Origin: UBA1858 sp965227695
GTDB lineage: Bacteria > Pseudomonadota > Gammaproteobacteria > UBA4575
Assembly: GCA_965227695.1 (NCBI GenBank)
Contig: OZ245760.1
Location: 1,426,001 to 1,490,000 of the forward strand
Direction of reading: 5' to 3'
DNA: 64,000 nt
A program made the position numbers and the translations under genes. The notes beneath the pieces were generated by a model. That model saw only the letters and a list, made by a program, of their open reading frames with translations, was not told the DNA's origin and did not search any database. This document shows, piece after piece, positions 36,929-46,767 of the stretch. The stretch's first letter is position 1; every line of letters starts with the position of its first letter.

Positions 36929-37020
36929 CCAGGTTTGTGGCCTGAAATTCTTAATGTCAGGCTATGTCATATCGGCTGTTATCACATGGTCTGCAATAAT
37001 TAAAGAGACTTAAATTTAAT

Positions 37021-37034
37021 TTGATCTCAATCAG
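37021..37034 (+). promoter_or_regulatory. FNR box for the P-type ATPase gene
   Basis: TTGATCTCAATCAG has one mismatch. TAGACT (37056-37061) is centred exactly 31 bp downstream. Predicted transcript start near 37069, about 44 bases before the ATG at 37113. Confidence 0.65.
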
Positions 37035-37112
37035 TTGGCAGATTTCATTCTACTGTAGACTGTATACTCCAAGCGCTTCCACCCTGGCCATAAAATCCAG
37101 TGAATCTGCAAC

Positions 37113-39845
37113 ATGGGCTCAAAATATAAACCTGATTCAGAGTTATGGCATAGTCATTCTCCTGATAATATATTTGCAATTCTCGAAACTGATGAGCGAG
37201 GTCTTACTCATCAGCAATCACTCGACAGGCTAGATCGCTACGGACCCAACATCATTCATGAACCAAAACGAAGAACGGCCATAATACGCTTCGTTTCACA
37301 GGTTAATAATGTTCTTTTATACGTACTCATCGGTGCGGCCGCCCTCACGGCCATACTGGAACACTGGATAGATACCGCTGTTATTTTGAGCGTTGTCATT
37401 ATCAATGCTTTCATTGGCTTTATACAGGAAGAAAAGGCTGAAAATGCTTTACAGTCTATTAAGTCGATGCTTTCACTTAAGGCAAGATCTCGTAGGGAGA
37501 ATCGCTTTTTAACCATAGATGCAGACAAGCTGGTTCCCGGCGATGTTGTACTGATACATTCAGGTGACCTGATTCCTGCAGATTTGCGTCTGATTGAAGT
37601 GACAAATTTACAGGTACAGGAGGCCATCCTGACCGGTGAATCACAGGCCACTGATAAAAATATAGAAATCGTCCCCGCTGATGCACCACTGGGTGACCGG
37701 AATTGTATGGCTTATGCAGGCACGTTGGTGACTAATGGCAGTGCGATTGGCGTAGTAGTGAGTACCGGAAAATATACTGAAGTCGGAAAAATCAGTGAAA
37801 TGCTGTCAAAAGTTCAATCGATTGAAACACCACTGCTGAGAAAAGTGAACAAATTTAATCGCTGGCTGACATTAAGTATTCTTGCTGTCTCTGTAGGAAT
37901 ATTTTTTACCGGGATATACATAACACATTATTCAACTGATGAGATATTCCTTGCGACTGTCGGATTCGCCGTTGCGGCGATTCCTGAAGGCCTTCCTCCT
38001 GTACTCACCATAACATTAGCTGTTGGTGTTACTCTTCTTGCTAAACACAATACAATTGTAAGACATTTGCCATCCGTTGAGACCCTTGGTTCTGTGACGG
38101 TTATCTGCTCTGATAAGACAGGTACTCTGACACATAATGAATTGATGGTACAGAAAGTAATGACCGCGAAAGATGAAATATTTGTCACGGGTGACGGTTA
38201 CGATCCGCAAGGTGATATTCTGGTCAATGACAGGCTGTTTAAGCCTGACGAATCACATGCGTTGCAGACAGCGGCTCGAGCCGCGGTGTTGTGTAACGAT
38301 AGTGATCTGACCTCTGCCAATGGCCGCTGGCAGGTTCATGGTACTCCGATGGATGGTGCACTGCTGGTATTAGGGTTGAAGGTACTGATTGATGTGCAAC
38401 ATCTACGACAGTCTATGCCACGGACTGATCTTATTCCTTTCGAATCCAGCCACAAATATATGGCTACACTTCACCATGACCATGATGGTAATGGTTATAT
38501 ATATGTTAAAGGGGCGCCAGAGGTGATACTTGCGATGTGCGATTATCAGATGCACGGGGATGAAAAAATATCTCTGGATAAAAACCATTGGCTCCGTCAT
38601 ATCGAGCACATGGCTGAAGATGCGCTAAGAGTGCTGGCCATCGCCTATCGACCTGCTAATAATAATCTTCAACAGTTGAAGTATGCTGACATTAAAGGTG
38701 GTCTGGTATTAATCGCCTTATTTGGATTGATTGATCCACCACGTGAAGATGCAATCGAGGCTGTCAGAAAATGTCATCAGGCAGGCGTGCAAGTCAAGAT
38801 GATCACAGGTGATCATCTTGTTACTGCAAAAGCCATTGCCAGGCAATTTAATTTTCACAATCCATGTTCAGCCATTTCAGGTTCAGAACTTGACAAGCTG
38901 ACAGATGAGGAATTCGATAAGGTAGCAAAAAATATTAATGTTTTTGCCCGAACAACGCCGGAACACAAGCTGAGACTGGTCAAATCACTGCAAAAATCTG
39001 GTGAAATTGTGGCAATGACAGGTGATGGTGTTAATGATGCGCCAGCACTAAAACGTGCCGACATTGGCATTGCAATGGGAGTGAAAGGTACGGAATCATC
39101 AAAGCAAGCTGCAGATGTTGTGCTGGCTGATGACAATTTTGCATCCATTAGCAGAGCTGTCGAGATTGGTCGTAAAATATATGATAATCTTCTCAAGACA
39201 ATATTGGTTATTGTACCGACCAGTAGTGGTGAAGCCCTCGTAATACTTGCTGCATTGCTATTTTCCCATATCTTGCCGATTACTCCTTTACAGATATTGT
39301 GGGTTAATATGATCACTGCAGTCACACTTGGCATTGCCCTGGCGTTTGAAGCGGCAGAACCGGGCATCATGCGTCGTAGACCACGAGATCCGCGTGAAAG
39401 CATATTTTCAGGAGTTTTCGTATGGAGACTTATATTTGTGTCATTGATTTTAGTCTCTGGTGTATTTTTATTGTTTAATTATGAATACCATCTGACTTAC
39501 GATATTGCCAGTGCCCGAACGGCAGCTGTCAATACAATTGTTTTTGGTGAGATATTCTATTTATTTAACTGTCGGCGTATCAGCTCTTCGTCAGTTTCTT
39601 TGCAGGGAATATTTGGTAATCATGTGGTTTTAATCGCGGTATGTGTTGTTATAATTTTTCAGTTACTGTTAACATATTCACCATTAATGCAAACACTGTT
39701 CTCCACTTCGGCAATCGATGTATATGCATGGATACGTATACTTCTGTTTGGTCTGCTTTTGTTCCTGCTCGTAGAAACAGAAAAGTATTTATCAGCAAGA
39801 TTTATTAAAAATATACGCGCAGATAAAATCACTCAACAACAGTAA
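37113..39845 (+). CDS. P-type II cation-transporting ATPase
   Basis: A 910-residue P-type ATPase of the P2A/P2B-like bacterial group (Ca2+, Na+/K+ or Mg2+ types). An N-terminal cation_ATPase_N domain (HSHSPDNIFAILETDERG) is followed by membrane segments, the A-domain loop ILTGESQ, the ion-path PEGLPPVLT, the phosphorylation site SDKTGTLT with Asp334, the ATP-site KGAPE and TGDGVNDAPALK. About ten membrane segments in all. The mycobacterial DosR member CtpF belongs to the same broad group. It has its own FNR-type promoter. Its stop overlaps the convergent downstream gene by 17 bp. Ion specificity is not certain. Confidence 0.93.
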   Translation: MGSKYKPDSELWHSHSPDNIFAILETDERGLTHQQSLDRLDRYGPNIIHEPKRRTAIIRFVSQVNNVLLYVLIGAAALTAILEHWIDTAVILSVVIINAFIGFIQEEKAENALQSIKSMLSLKARSRRENRFLTIDADKLVPGDVVLIHSGDLIPADLRLIEVTNLQVQEAILTGESQATDKNIEIVPADAPLGDRNCMAYAGTLVTNGSAIGVVVSTGKYTEVGKISEMLSKVQSIETPLLRKVNKFNRWLTLSILAVSVGIFFTGIYITHYSTDEIFLATVGFAVAAIPEGLPPVLTITLAVGVTLLAKHNTIVRHLPSVETLGSVTVICSDKTGTLTHNELMVQKVMTAKDEIFVTGDGYDPQGDILVNDRLFKPDESHALQTAARAAVLCNDSDLTSANGRWQVHGTPMDGALLVLGLKVLIDVQHLRQSMPRTDLIPFESSHKYMATLHHDHDGNGYIYVKGAPEVILAMCDYQMHGDEKISLDKNHWLRHIEHMAEDALRVLAIAYRPANNNLQQLKYADIKGGLVLIALFGLIDPPREDAIEAVRKCHQAGVQVKMITGDHLVTAKAIARQFNFHNPCSAISGSELDKLTDEEFDKVAKNINVFARTTPEHKLRLVKSLQKSGEIVAMTGDGVNDAPALKRADIGIAMGVKGTESSKQAADVVLADDNFASISRAVEIGRKIYDNLLKTILVIVPTSSGEALVILAALLFSHILPITPLQILWVNMITAVTLGIALAFEAAEPGIMRRRPRDPRESIFSGVFVWRLIFVSLILVSGVFLLFNYEYHLTYDIASARTAAVNTIVFGEIFYLFNCRRISSSSVSLQGIFGNHVVLIAVCVVIIFQLLLTYSPLMQTLFSTSAIDVYAWIRILLFGLLLFLLVETEKYLSARFIKNIRADKITQQQ

Positions 39846-42210
39846 TATCTGCAATAAGTGGAAAATGATCTGATGCGACACGTGTCAAACTATTGTTGGG
39901 AATGTATGTTTTTTTAACCTGGCTACTTTTGTCGATAAAAATATAATCAATACGTGCACTCGGGAAGCGTGTAAAAAAAGTCGGCTTTGCACTTAGACTA
40001 TTATTTGATGTCTGTGTGTCATACATTGTCTCCGTGATACTCCTGTATAAATCCGATGAAGGGAAAAGATTAAAATCGCCACATAAAATTGTTGGGCCTG
40101 AACATTTTTCATTGGTTATCCATTCATTCCCCAGTAAACTTGAAAGTTGTTGCTGTCTTGCTCTTTTCCTTATGTCAAGATGCGTATTAAAAATATTCAC
40201 GGCAACGCCGTTTTTTTCAACACATGCCCATAATGCGCCTCTTGGTTCAAGCAGGCCTGCCTGGTCGTTTGCAGGTAGAATATCTGCCTTGATCAGTTTT
40301 ATCGGAAGATGAGTCAATATTGCATCTCCGTATCTTTCTTCTTCCACATGTATGGCTGGGTGAAAATGAAATTTCATTGCCAGCATCTGAGCCAGATAGT
40401 GGGCCTGGTCAATTTCCTGTGTTCGTCCTCTTTTGACATCCAGCTCCTGAAGACAGACAACATCCGGATGATAACGAGCAATGACTCTTGCAATGCGTTC
40501 GGGTGATACTTTTCCGTCCATTCCAATGCAGCTATGCACATTATATGTCATGACACGGATGGTCGATGTCTGACTGTGCTTGCCGCGTTTGTGTCGTGGT
40601 GTCGTGTCCCTTTGGGTGAAATCAAAAGCGGCCTGTCTTAACTGAGACGGTCTAAGATAGGGTTGAGAGCTTTCAATTTCGATATCCCTGGGGATTACTG
40701 CGAAAGCATGTGTTTCATGAATACCCGGACCTGCGTGTGAACCATTTTCAAGCCTGAAAGTAATATATTTTTTCTGCCTGGCATGCCAGCCGAGCAGGGT
40801 GAAATCGCCCGCATATTTATGCAGACATACATTAATTATGTCTTCGGTCACCTCATTCAGGAAAGGATGATTATCGCCGAAAATTTTGTCACGATCCCGG
40901 GGTAACCTGAAGCTGCCTTCTGCTGTTCGGGCAATGACATTATTCTCAGCATCTGTATAAAGCACCATGGGTATGTGCGCAGCACTGACCAGCTGTGAAG
41001 CCAGATCCGGCTTGTCATCCGGTTTCAGGGGCTCTGGGGCATATATCAATCCTAGTGGACCCATTGCAGTAATTACAGGCTTGCTCTGTGAAACGGGCGT
41101 CTGCGTGTCATTATATTTGATGAATATTTTCTGTAATAAATTTCCACCAAGGAATCGTGCGCGTTGTGTCTGAATACCGTGTTTGCCAGAATTGCTGGCA
41201 GGAATATCCCATCGCTTGAATACGCGATTAATTGCCTGCTCAGTTGTTATTCCATATATATTTTCAAACGGTGTTACATCTTCCTGCCCATGATCAGAGT
41301 AGATCCAAATGTCATAATGCCTATGTGAAGTCCGGTTGGCCGCTTGCCATATTCGCTTAATTGAGTCATCAATGCCCTTCAGTGTCCAGTGTGCAAATTT
41401 CGAGCTCGGACCCCGGCGATGTGCCTGTTCATCATAACCGAGAAAATTCAGGTGAATAATCGGCATGCCACGTGCTATATCAATTTTGGTCCCGATGGTC
41501 ACCAGTTCTCGCAGTAATATGCAAATAACCACGCGAGTTGGAATGAAAGTCAGTTCTTTGAAAAAATTCTTTCCCTCTATAAATCCGACAAAAAAATCAA
41601 TAATAGCCACAATCAATTCAATAAATGCCAGTGTTATGGTCCGTATAAAGCTGTTGAAATTAGATAACAGAAAAAATGTAAAAACGAATGGATTGGCAGC
41701 ACGCAGAAGGCCACCCCAACCGAAAGAAGATGCACAAAAATGTGGTTCACTGGCTCCGGCACTGTAGACGTTACAGTATGCGCTGCCATCTTTCAGCAAA
41801 GCATCATTTTTTTTCTGCAGCATTTCCTCAATGACGTGGGCAGATTTGGGTTCATACATTGTCTGTACCTGGCCTGACACGCGGTCATAGAAGCTAAAAG
41901 CCGGAACAATTGACTTTTCACCATAAAATAATTCTCCCTGAACTGCCGGGGTGCTTGAAGGGACGCCAGTGTATAGAGAATGACATTGATAATGTTCCTG
42001 ATTAATCATTCTTTTCAAAAAAGGCATTTTATTATGCTGTAATCCTGATTCAAGCTGGGGTCGTGACAAGCCATCAATTTGGATTAATATTAATCCAGGT
42101 GCCGTGTTTTTTTCGGTAGACCGGGGCAGACCCAACACACGAATGATCCATTCACTGCGACTAAACCAACGTCTGATTTCGCGCAGGAAGACTTCTATCT
42201 GAACAAGCAC
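39829..42210 (-). CDS. fusion of alkaline-phosphatase-like phosphodiesterase and EEP endonuclease/phosphatase domains
   Basis: A 793-residue two-headed hydrolase. Residues about 30-500 are an alkaline-phosphatase-superfamily (type I phosphodiesterase/pyrophosphatase-like) domain: GLILIQIDGLSRPQLE with metal-binding Asp, HLNFLGYDEQAHRRGP, and IYSDHGQED. A hydrophobic stretch about residues 175-240 suggests membrane association. Residues about 545-793 are an endonuclease/exonuclease/phosphatase domain: VMTYNVHSCIGMDGK, VVCLQELDVKRGR, LCGDFNLF, and VASDHFPLIADI near the end. Both sets of metal residues appear intact. Last gene of a four-gene operon, 2 bp after the GT4 gene. It probably cleaves phosphodiester bonds in lipid or nucleotide substrates; the target is unknown. 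Confidence 0.88.
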   Translation of the reverse strand: MLVQIEVFLREIRRWFSRSEWIIRVLGLPRSTEKNTAPGLILIQIDGLSRPQLESGLQHNKMPFLKRMINQEHYQCHSLYTGVPSSTPAVQGELFYGEKSIVPAFSFYDRVSGQVQTMYEPKSAHVIEEMLQKKNDALLKDGSAYCNVYSAGASEPHFCASSFGWGGLLRAANPFVFTFFLLSNFNSFIRTITLAFIELIVAIIDFFVGFIEGKNFFKELTFIPTRVVICILLRELVTIGTKIDIARGMPIIHLNFLGYDEQAHRRGPSSKFAHWTLKGIDDSIKRIWQAANRTSHRHYDIWIYSDHGQEDVTPFENIYGITTEQAINRVFKRWDIPASNSGKHGIQTQRARFLGGNLLQKIFIKYNDTQTPVSQSKPVITAMGPLGLIYAPEPLKPDDKPDLASQLVSAAHIPMVLYTDAENNVIARTAEGSFRLPRDRDKIFGDNHPFLNEVTEDIINVCLHKYAGDFTLLGWHARQKKYITFRLENGSHAGPGIHETHAFAVIPRDIEIESSQPYLRPSQLRQAAFDFTQRDTTPRHKRGKHSQTSTIRVMTYNVHSCIGMDGKVSPERIARVIARYHPDVVCLQELDVKRGRTQEIDQAHYLAQMLAMKFHFHPAIHVEEERYGDAILTHLPIKLIKADILPANDQAGLLEPRGALWACVEKNGVAVNIFNTHLDIRKRARQQQLSSLLGNEWITNEKCSGPTILCGDFNLFPSSDLYRSITETMYDTQTSNNSLSAKPTFFTRFPSARIDYIFIDKSSQVKKTYIPNNSLTRVASDHFPLIADITVVE

Positions 42211-42212
42211 AG

Positions 42213-43493
42213 TTAATTTTTAATAGTATTGATAACGGCTGAATGGGCGGCAGAAGTGAATTCCTTGATGCGTTCCCAGTCTGAAATGAATGAACGAAAG
42301 GTATGCGTCCACTGATTGTAATCCTGGTCACGATGACTTAGTGATTCCTGTCTGAGTTTTTCAAAGCAATCAAGGGCTTTGTCTACAGATTTCTCAAATG
42401 AGAACTGGTCAGCCGTTTTAAGCGCCTGACGTGAAAACATTGATTTTCTTTTTTTATCTAGATTTTTTATCTGTGTGAGTGCATTGCAAAAATCCATAGC
42501 GGTTGGCCCAGATAAAAGAAAACCATTCATATCATTCCTCACAACTTCGCGTACACCGGGTGCATCGATGGCAACAACTGGAGTCCCTGCTGCCATCGCT
42601 TCAGTAATGACCATGCCCTGTGTTTCACTCATTGAGCTAAATGCAAATACATCCATGGCATGGTAGGCATTGACTACAGCACTCGTCTCCAACAGGCCTG
42701 CTGTATATAATTTATCACTTAATCCCTGGCTGCTGAAATAGTCACTAATAATCTGTTGCATAGGACCTGTGCCAACAAGTAAAAAACAGCAGTGATTCAT
42801 ATTTGGCTGTTTAAGAAATGTCGCTACTGCCTGCGCGAGAAACTGGAGATTTTTCTCTTTCGCCAGCCTGCCGAGGTGGCCTACAACAAATGCGTCCTGG
42901 GGGATGCCCATCGTTTGCCGAAACTGCATTCCCTGCAGGTTTTGATATCTGTTCATATCGACACCTGTCGGTAACGTTGTAATCTTAGTAGTGACCCCGC
43001 GTTCACTTATTATTTTTCGAATGCTATCACTCGGCGTAAACACCATGTCACATAAATTTGCATAATTTGTCGATAGTTCTATGACAAAACGCTGAAGTAA
43101 TTCGGAGTCACCAGGTATGTAATGAGTATAGTCTTCATATTTCGTATGGTGTGTGAATACCAGGGGAATCTGATGAGTATGCGCAATCCTTAATGCCGAA
43201 GAACCAATCAGGAACGGGTGGTGTGAATGAATAATATCCGGATTGAAGCGCTTTGCTGCTGACGTAATAATGCCCGGGACCGGAAGAGCTACCGAGAAAT
43301 CGCTATTATTGAAATTTTCAATTGCCGGAACCCGGATTATGTTTTCTTCGTTTTTTGGCTGATTTTTAAATTCAGGTGATATGACCAAAACTTTATGACC
43401 GCGCGTTCGATACTCGTTTGTGAATGCCTCAATTGAACGTGCGACACCACCAACATGTGGTGCATAGGTATTGGTCATCATTAAAATATTCAT
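42213..43493 (-). CDS. family 4 glycosyltransferase
   Basis: A 426-residue GT-B fold glycosyltransferase. The N-terminal acceptor side begins ILMMTNTYAPHVGGVARSIE, and the C-terminal donor domain contains GRLAKEKNLQFLAQAV, and MSETQGMVITEAMAAGTPV with the EX7E motif. It resembles lipid or sugar-acceptor glycosyltransferases (diacylglycerol- or mannosyl-type). The start lies 6 bp after the glycosidase-like gene stop; the next gene begins 2 bp after this stop. The donor and acceptor are unknown. By context it belongs with the TVP38-like protein and the PDE-EEP fusion, suggesting envelope glycolipid work. Confidence 0.9.
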   Translation of the reverse strand: MNILMMTNTYAPHVGGVARSIEAFTNEYRTRGHKVLVISPEFKNQPKNEENIIRVPAIENFNNSDFSVALPVPGIITSAAKRFNPDIIHSHHPFLIGSSALRIAHTHQIPLVFTHHTKYEDYTHYIPGDSELLQRFVIELSTNYANLCDMVFTPSDSIRKIISERGVTTKITTLPTGVDMNRYQNLQGMQFRQTMGIPQDAFVVGHLGRLAKEKNLQFLAQAVATFLKQPNMNHCCFLLVGTGPMQQIISDYFSSQGLSDKLYTAGLLETSAVVNAYHAMDVFAFSSMSETQGMVITEAMAAGTPVVAIDAPGVREVVRNDMNGFLLSGPTAMDFCNALTQIKNLDKKRKSMFSRQALKTADQFSFEKSVDKALDCFEKLRQESLSHRDQDYNQWTHTFRSFISDWERIKEFTSAAHSAVINTIKN

Positions 43494-43499
43494 ATTCCG

Positions 43500-45761
43500 C
43501 TAATTCACTTTAACTGCGATATTGCGTTGATGACTGGTGCATTCTGCAAACGGTAAACCCGGTAATCTAATTTCAATCTTTTTTGGCTGCCGTCGCCAGT
43601 GAATGTCCCATGAGATATTAATTATATTCCTATCTCTGTGTAGTTGGATATATATGTCTCCGAAAGTTGTCGGTGCAAAACCAAAACTTAATTCTTCTCC
43701 GTTATTTATCCATGTTTCGCTGATGCCGGAGCCAATGACCAGAATATCATTCTCTTCTCTTACAAAGCAGTTTCTAATCATGATAACCCATTCTGCTGCT
43801 GCCCAGGCATGTTGGCCGTCACCCATACAACCACCCAGTGTATGTGAGTGTATTGCTTCAGGCCACTGTCCGGTAGGTGATGCGAGCTGGGCGACTTGCT
43901 CAATTAATGTGCTGAATCGAACGTCGCCTGCACGTAATAAAACCTGGGCAATGTGCAGTGTCAAGTAGGGGTTCACGCCTGAATGGATCATATCCTGAAA
44001 AAATCCATTGTTAACCATGCAATGTTGCAAAATAAATTCAACTGTATTAGCCATTGCTGCATGATTGGCAGAATAAAGCTGTAGTGGATAACTTGCCGCC
44101 AATGAACCAATCGCACCTGCGTCCATTCGCCGATAAGGTGATGCCGGAATTATTGACTTACTTAGTCTGTGTCTGACTTTCTCGAGACTTTTTTCGATAC
44201 AGGACATAAGATCTTTGGCCTGTTGATCAAATGCGACATGATACTTTTCATGACCAAAATGATCCGCAAAAAAGGCAGCTGCCTTAAGGCCGGCAACACT
44301 CCAGTAGTCATCCCAATAGTAGTAGTCATTTGGCCCCAGATGCTCAGCGCTGAACCCGGCTGGCAACAGTCCTGCATGCGGGCTGTTATCGCTATTGTCA
44401 GTGCGTTTATTTTCAATCCAGCTACCGGCCTTTCTGATCACCGGCCACCAGTCTATATTATCGGGTAATTTTCCCGTACACTCGTAAAAACGTCTAAGTA
44501 TCCATAGCGCTTCACCATTTGCGTCCCATTCTCCTTCCTGGGAATGAAAATAGCCCTTATGATTTTGATGTACCGGAAAATACTGTAATGATTTTTCTGC
44601 CCTCTCTGACAGGCCTGCATAGAGTAGTCCACAAGTGATAAATGCGGCATCCCGGTACCAGAATCTTTTGTAGGTATATGGGCCCGGAAACGTTTCATTC
44701 GGCGAGCATAACACCAGGGTTCTGATAGATGTTTCATACAGATATTCAATTTTTTTGTCCGGGTGACTTAAACGGCATTTATTAGCCAGACTATCTGTCC
44801 ATGCATTATGTTGTTCGCTATCTGCACTATACTGATCGGTAATGTTCCCGCCACTGGATAAAGGTATTTGTATATTTATATTCCTGTGAGAATTTTGTTT
44901 AATTTCAAAAACACCGGCCGCTGTTACCAGTCCGATATTGCAGTGACCGGCCTGATCATTTTTTTTGTGTTTCAAGTGGATGTGCACGTCACCCTGATGG
45001 TAGGTTGAAACATGATGATGATCGCACGGCTGATTAAAATGTATTTGGTAATGCTTATCAATGGTCCATGTTTGACGGTTCTCGGAAATTTCAATATCGT
45101 TAATAAAAGCGACTCCTTCAGGGTTATAGGGCCTAAGTGCGATAATAAGCATGGAAGGTTCTTTGACATCGGCGCTAACGTTCAGGTTGCATGATAATTC
45201 ATGGTCTTTCCAGCGCACATTTGCCTTCGTTTGAAGCCTGATATCATTGGCGATAGACCTGGTCACGACTGTAACTCCATCTTTATAGTCAAGCTCCTGT
45301 TGAGTATTCTTGCACCTTGATGGCAATAATTCACTGCCTTCATGGGTGACTACCCAGGCATCTATGGACCATTTATCAAAATGAGGTGTGACCAGCCCTC
45401 TCGGATCAATGATGGGTAATTGTGGAAAACCGGGGACACCCACTGCAGTCCAATTTCGATGTGTCAGATTGACATGCGTGATCGAGAAGGCTCTTGGCAC
45501 GAACGAGATGTCTGTAGGATCAAACTGGCGTTCTACCCAGTAAGGCCAGACCCAGTCAAGATTGTGCTGAATTACTCTGCTGTTGATTAGGCCACGCGCA
45601 TGAAATAATACACCCGCGCGTAATAACTCAATTGGCTCTGCGACTTCAGATGGCTGAGAGAATTTTTTCAGGTGAGAAAGCAGTACAATCGGGTCAAGAA
45701 ATCCATGTCTGCGAGCGACAATTTTGATCAGAAACTTCCATGGTAACCAGTTAAATTTCAT
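43500..45761 (-). CDS. (alpha/alpha)6 glycosidase-like protein
   Basis: A 753-residue protein with a beta-rich N-terminal half (about residues 100-330, like the super-sandwich domain of glucoamylases) and an (alpha/alpha)6-barrel-like C-terminal half. The barrel carries KRFWYRDAAFITCGLLYAG, SQEGEWDANGEALWIL and YYYWDDYWSVAGLKAAAFF, patterns of clustered aromatic and acidic residues as in GH15/GH63-like enzymes. No signal peptide is evident, so it is probably cytoplasmic. Second gene of the operon, 11 bp after the TVP38-like gene. I cannot say which family or substrate is right; trehalose-, glucan- or lipid-glycan-processing roles are all possible. Confidence 0.8.
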   Translation of the reverse strand: MKFNWLPWKFLIKIVARRHGFLDPIVLLSHLKKFSQPSEVAEPIELLRAGVLFHARGLINSRVIQHNLDWVWPYWVERQFDPTDISFVPRAFSITHVNLTHRNWTAVGVPGFPQLPIIDPRGLVTPHFDKWSIDAWVVTHEGSELLPSRCKNTQQELDYKDGVTVVTRSIANDIRLQTKANVRWKDHELSCNLNVSADVKEPSMLIIALRPYNPEGVAFINDIEISENRQTWTIDKHYQIHFNQPCDHHHVSTYHQGDVHIHLKHKKNDQAGHCNIGLVTAAGVFEIKQNSHRNINIQIPLSSGGNITDQYSADSEQHNAWTDSLANKCRLSHPDKKIEYLYETSIRTLVLCSPNETFPGPYTYKRFWYRDAAFITCGLLYAGLSERAEKSLQYFPVHQNHKGYFHSQEGEWDANGEALWILRRFYECTGKLPDNIDWWPVIRKAGSWIENKRTDNSDNSPHAGLLPAGFSAEHLGPNDYYYWDDYWSVAGLKAAAFFADHFGHEKYHVAFDQQAKDLMSCIEKSLEKVRHRLSKSIIPASPYRRMDAGAIGSLAASYPLQLYSANHAAMANTVEFILQHCMVNNGFFQDMIHSGVNPYLTLHIAQVLLRAGDVRFSTLIEQVAQLASPTGQWPEAIHSHTLGGCMGDGQHAWAAAEWVIMIRNCFVREENDILVIGSGISETWINNGEELSFGFAPTTFGDIYIQLHRDRNIINISWDIHWRRQPKKIEIRLPGLPFAECTSHQRNIAVKVN

Positions 45762-45772
45762 CGGTTGCCTGA

Positions 45773-46519
45773 CTATTGATTATTTTGAGATGAAATATAT
45801 TGCGCCATGGCTGACTTTGCCTTGCTGGTGATATAGATAATTGCAATCACAGCAATGAGGAAACTGAACAGATAGAAATAAAACCGGGATTGATCCATTT
45901 CCGATAATGCACCCAAATTTGAAATGTCGGCCGCGAGTGAGCCTATGTAAACATTAAAAATTGTAATCGGCCAAATACCCAGGAATGTGCCCACGGCAAA
46001 ACTGGACATTTTAAAATCTGTTAAACCAAACAAGTAGTTTGAAAGTTTGAATGGGAAAAAAGGGATCATGCGTGTAAAAAATATAATCTTCCACCCATCG
46101 CTTGCCAGGTATTGATTCATATATGCGGCTTTTTCATGGGACTCAAAAAAGCGTTTCACTCGTATTCCGAACAGGTATCTTGACACGGTAAATGAAACCA
46201 GTGCGCCTAGCGTGGTTGCCGTGACGACATAAATTGAGCCCATTGTGACACCAAAAATAAATCCTGCGCCCATTGTTACGAGTACACCAGGCAAAAGTAA
46301 AATAACAACCAGCATATCGACGATAATGAATATTACCGGACCCCAAATTCCGGCAGAATCAACCCATATCAAAAAGCTATTCACATGGTTTTGCAGATTA
46401 AAAACTTTTATTAACACCACGAGGAGTATGCCAACAAACAAAGTGCTGGCTATGATCATGCTCATGGCAATGAGCTGCTCTTTAATAACCAGGGAATTTT
46501 TAACGCTCTTCACATTCAA
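45773..46519 (-). CDS. TVP38/TMEM64-family (VTT domain) membrane protein
   Basis: A 248-residue polytopic inner-membrane protein of the VTT/DedA superfamily. The core is LLPGVLVTMGAGFIFGVTMG, then the re-entrant region FFTRMIPFFPFKLSNYLFGL and the downstream YIGSLAADI. Relatives include lipid-scramblase-like proteins, so phospholipid or undecaprenyl-phosphate translocation is plausible. It is the first gene of the four-gene operon. An FNR-like box 98 bp upstream (46617) has a TATGCT -10-like hexamer 31 bp away. A damaged relative lies at 7404-8083. Confidence 0.88.
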   Translation of the reverse strand: MNVKSVKNSLVIKEQLIAMSMIIASTLFVGILLVVLIKVFNLQNHVNSFLIWVDSAGIWGPVIFIIVDMLVVILLLPGVLVTMGAGFIFGVTMGSIYVVTATTLGALVSFTVSRYLFGIRVKRFFESHEKAAYMNQYLASDGWKIIFFTRMIPFFPFKLSNYLFGLTDFKMSSFAVGTFLGIWPITIFNVYIGSLAADISNLGALSEMDQSRFYFYLFSFLIAVIAIIYITSKAKSAMAQYISSQNNQ

Positions 46520-46616
46520 TTTGCCTTAAATCTTGCAGCGATGAAAAGAAGCTATCCTTCCAAATAACAGGATGGACGCCATCCGTTAAAGCATAATGGT
46601 TATGGAGCAGGCAGGG

Positions 46617-46630
46617 TTGATTTAAGTCAA
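46617..46630 (-). promoter_or_regulatory. FNR box for the TVP38-glycosidase-GT4-PDE operon
   Basis: TTGATTTAAGTCAA has one mismatch. On the minus strand TATGCT (46590-46595) is centred exactly 31 bp downstream; predicted leader about 63 bases to the ATG at 46519. Confidence 0.6.
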
Positions 46631-46767
46631 GTTGCGCTTTCAGTGGTTGTACGAGTATGGTTATGCCATACAAACATGCCTGGGCTGGCTGACACTGGTG
46701 AAATGGTTAATCGTGATTTGAGTGCCTGGGTGATTGTGTTAAGAATATTAATCGCATGTGCTGGTAA

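Noticed and set aside
36940..36962. Terminator hairpin after glgA
   Set aside because: Six-bp stem with 11-base loop and no T-run.
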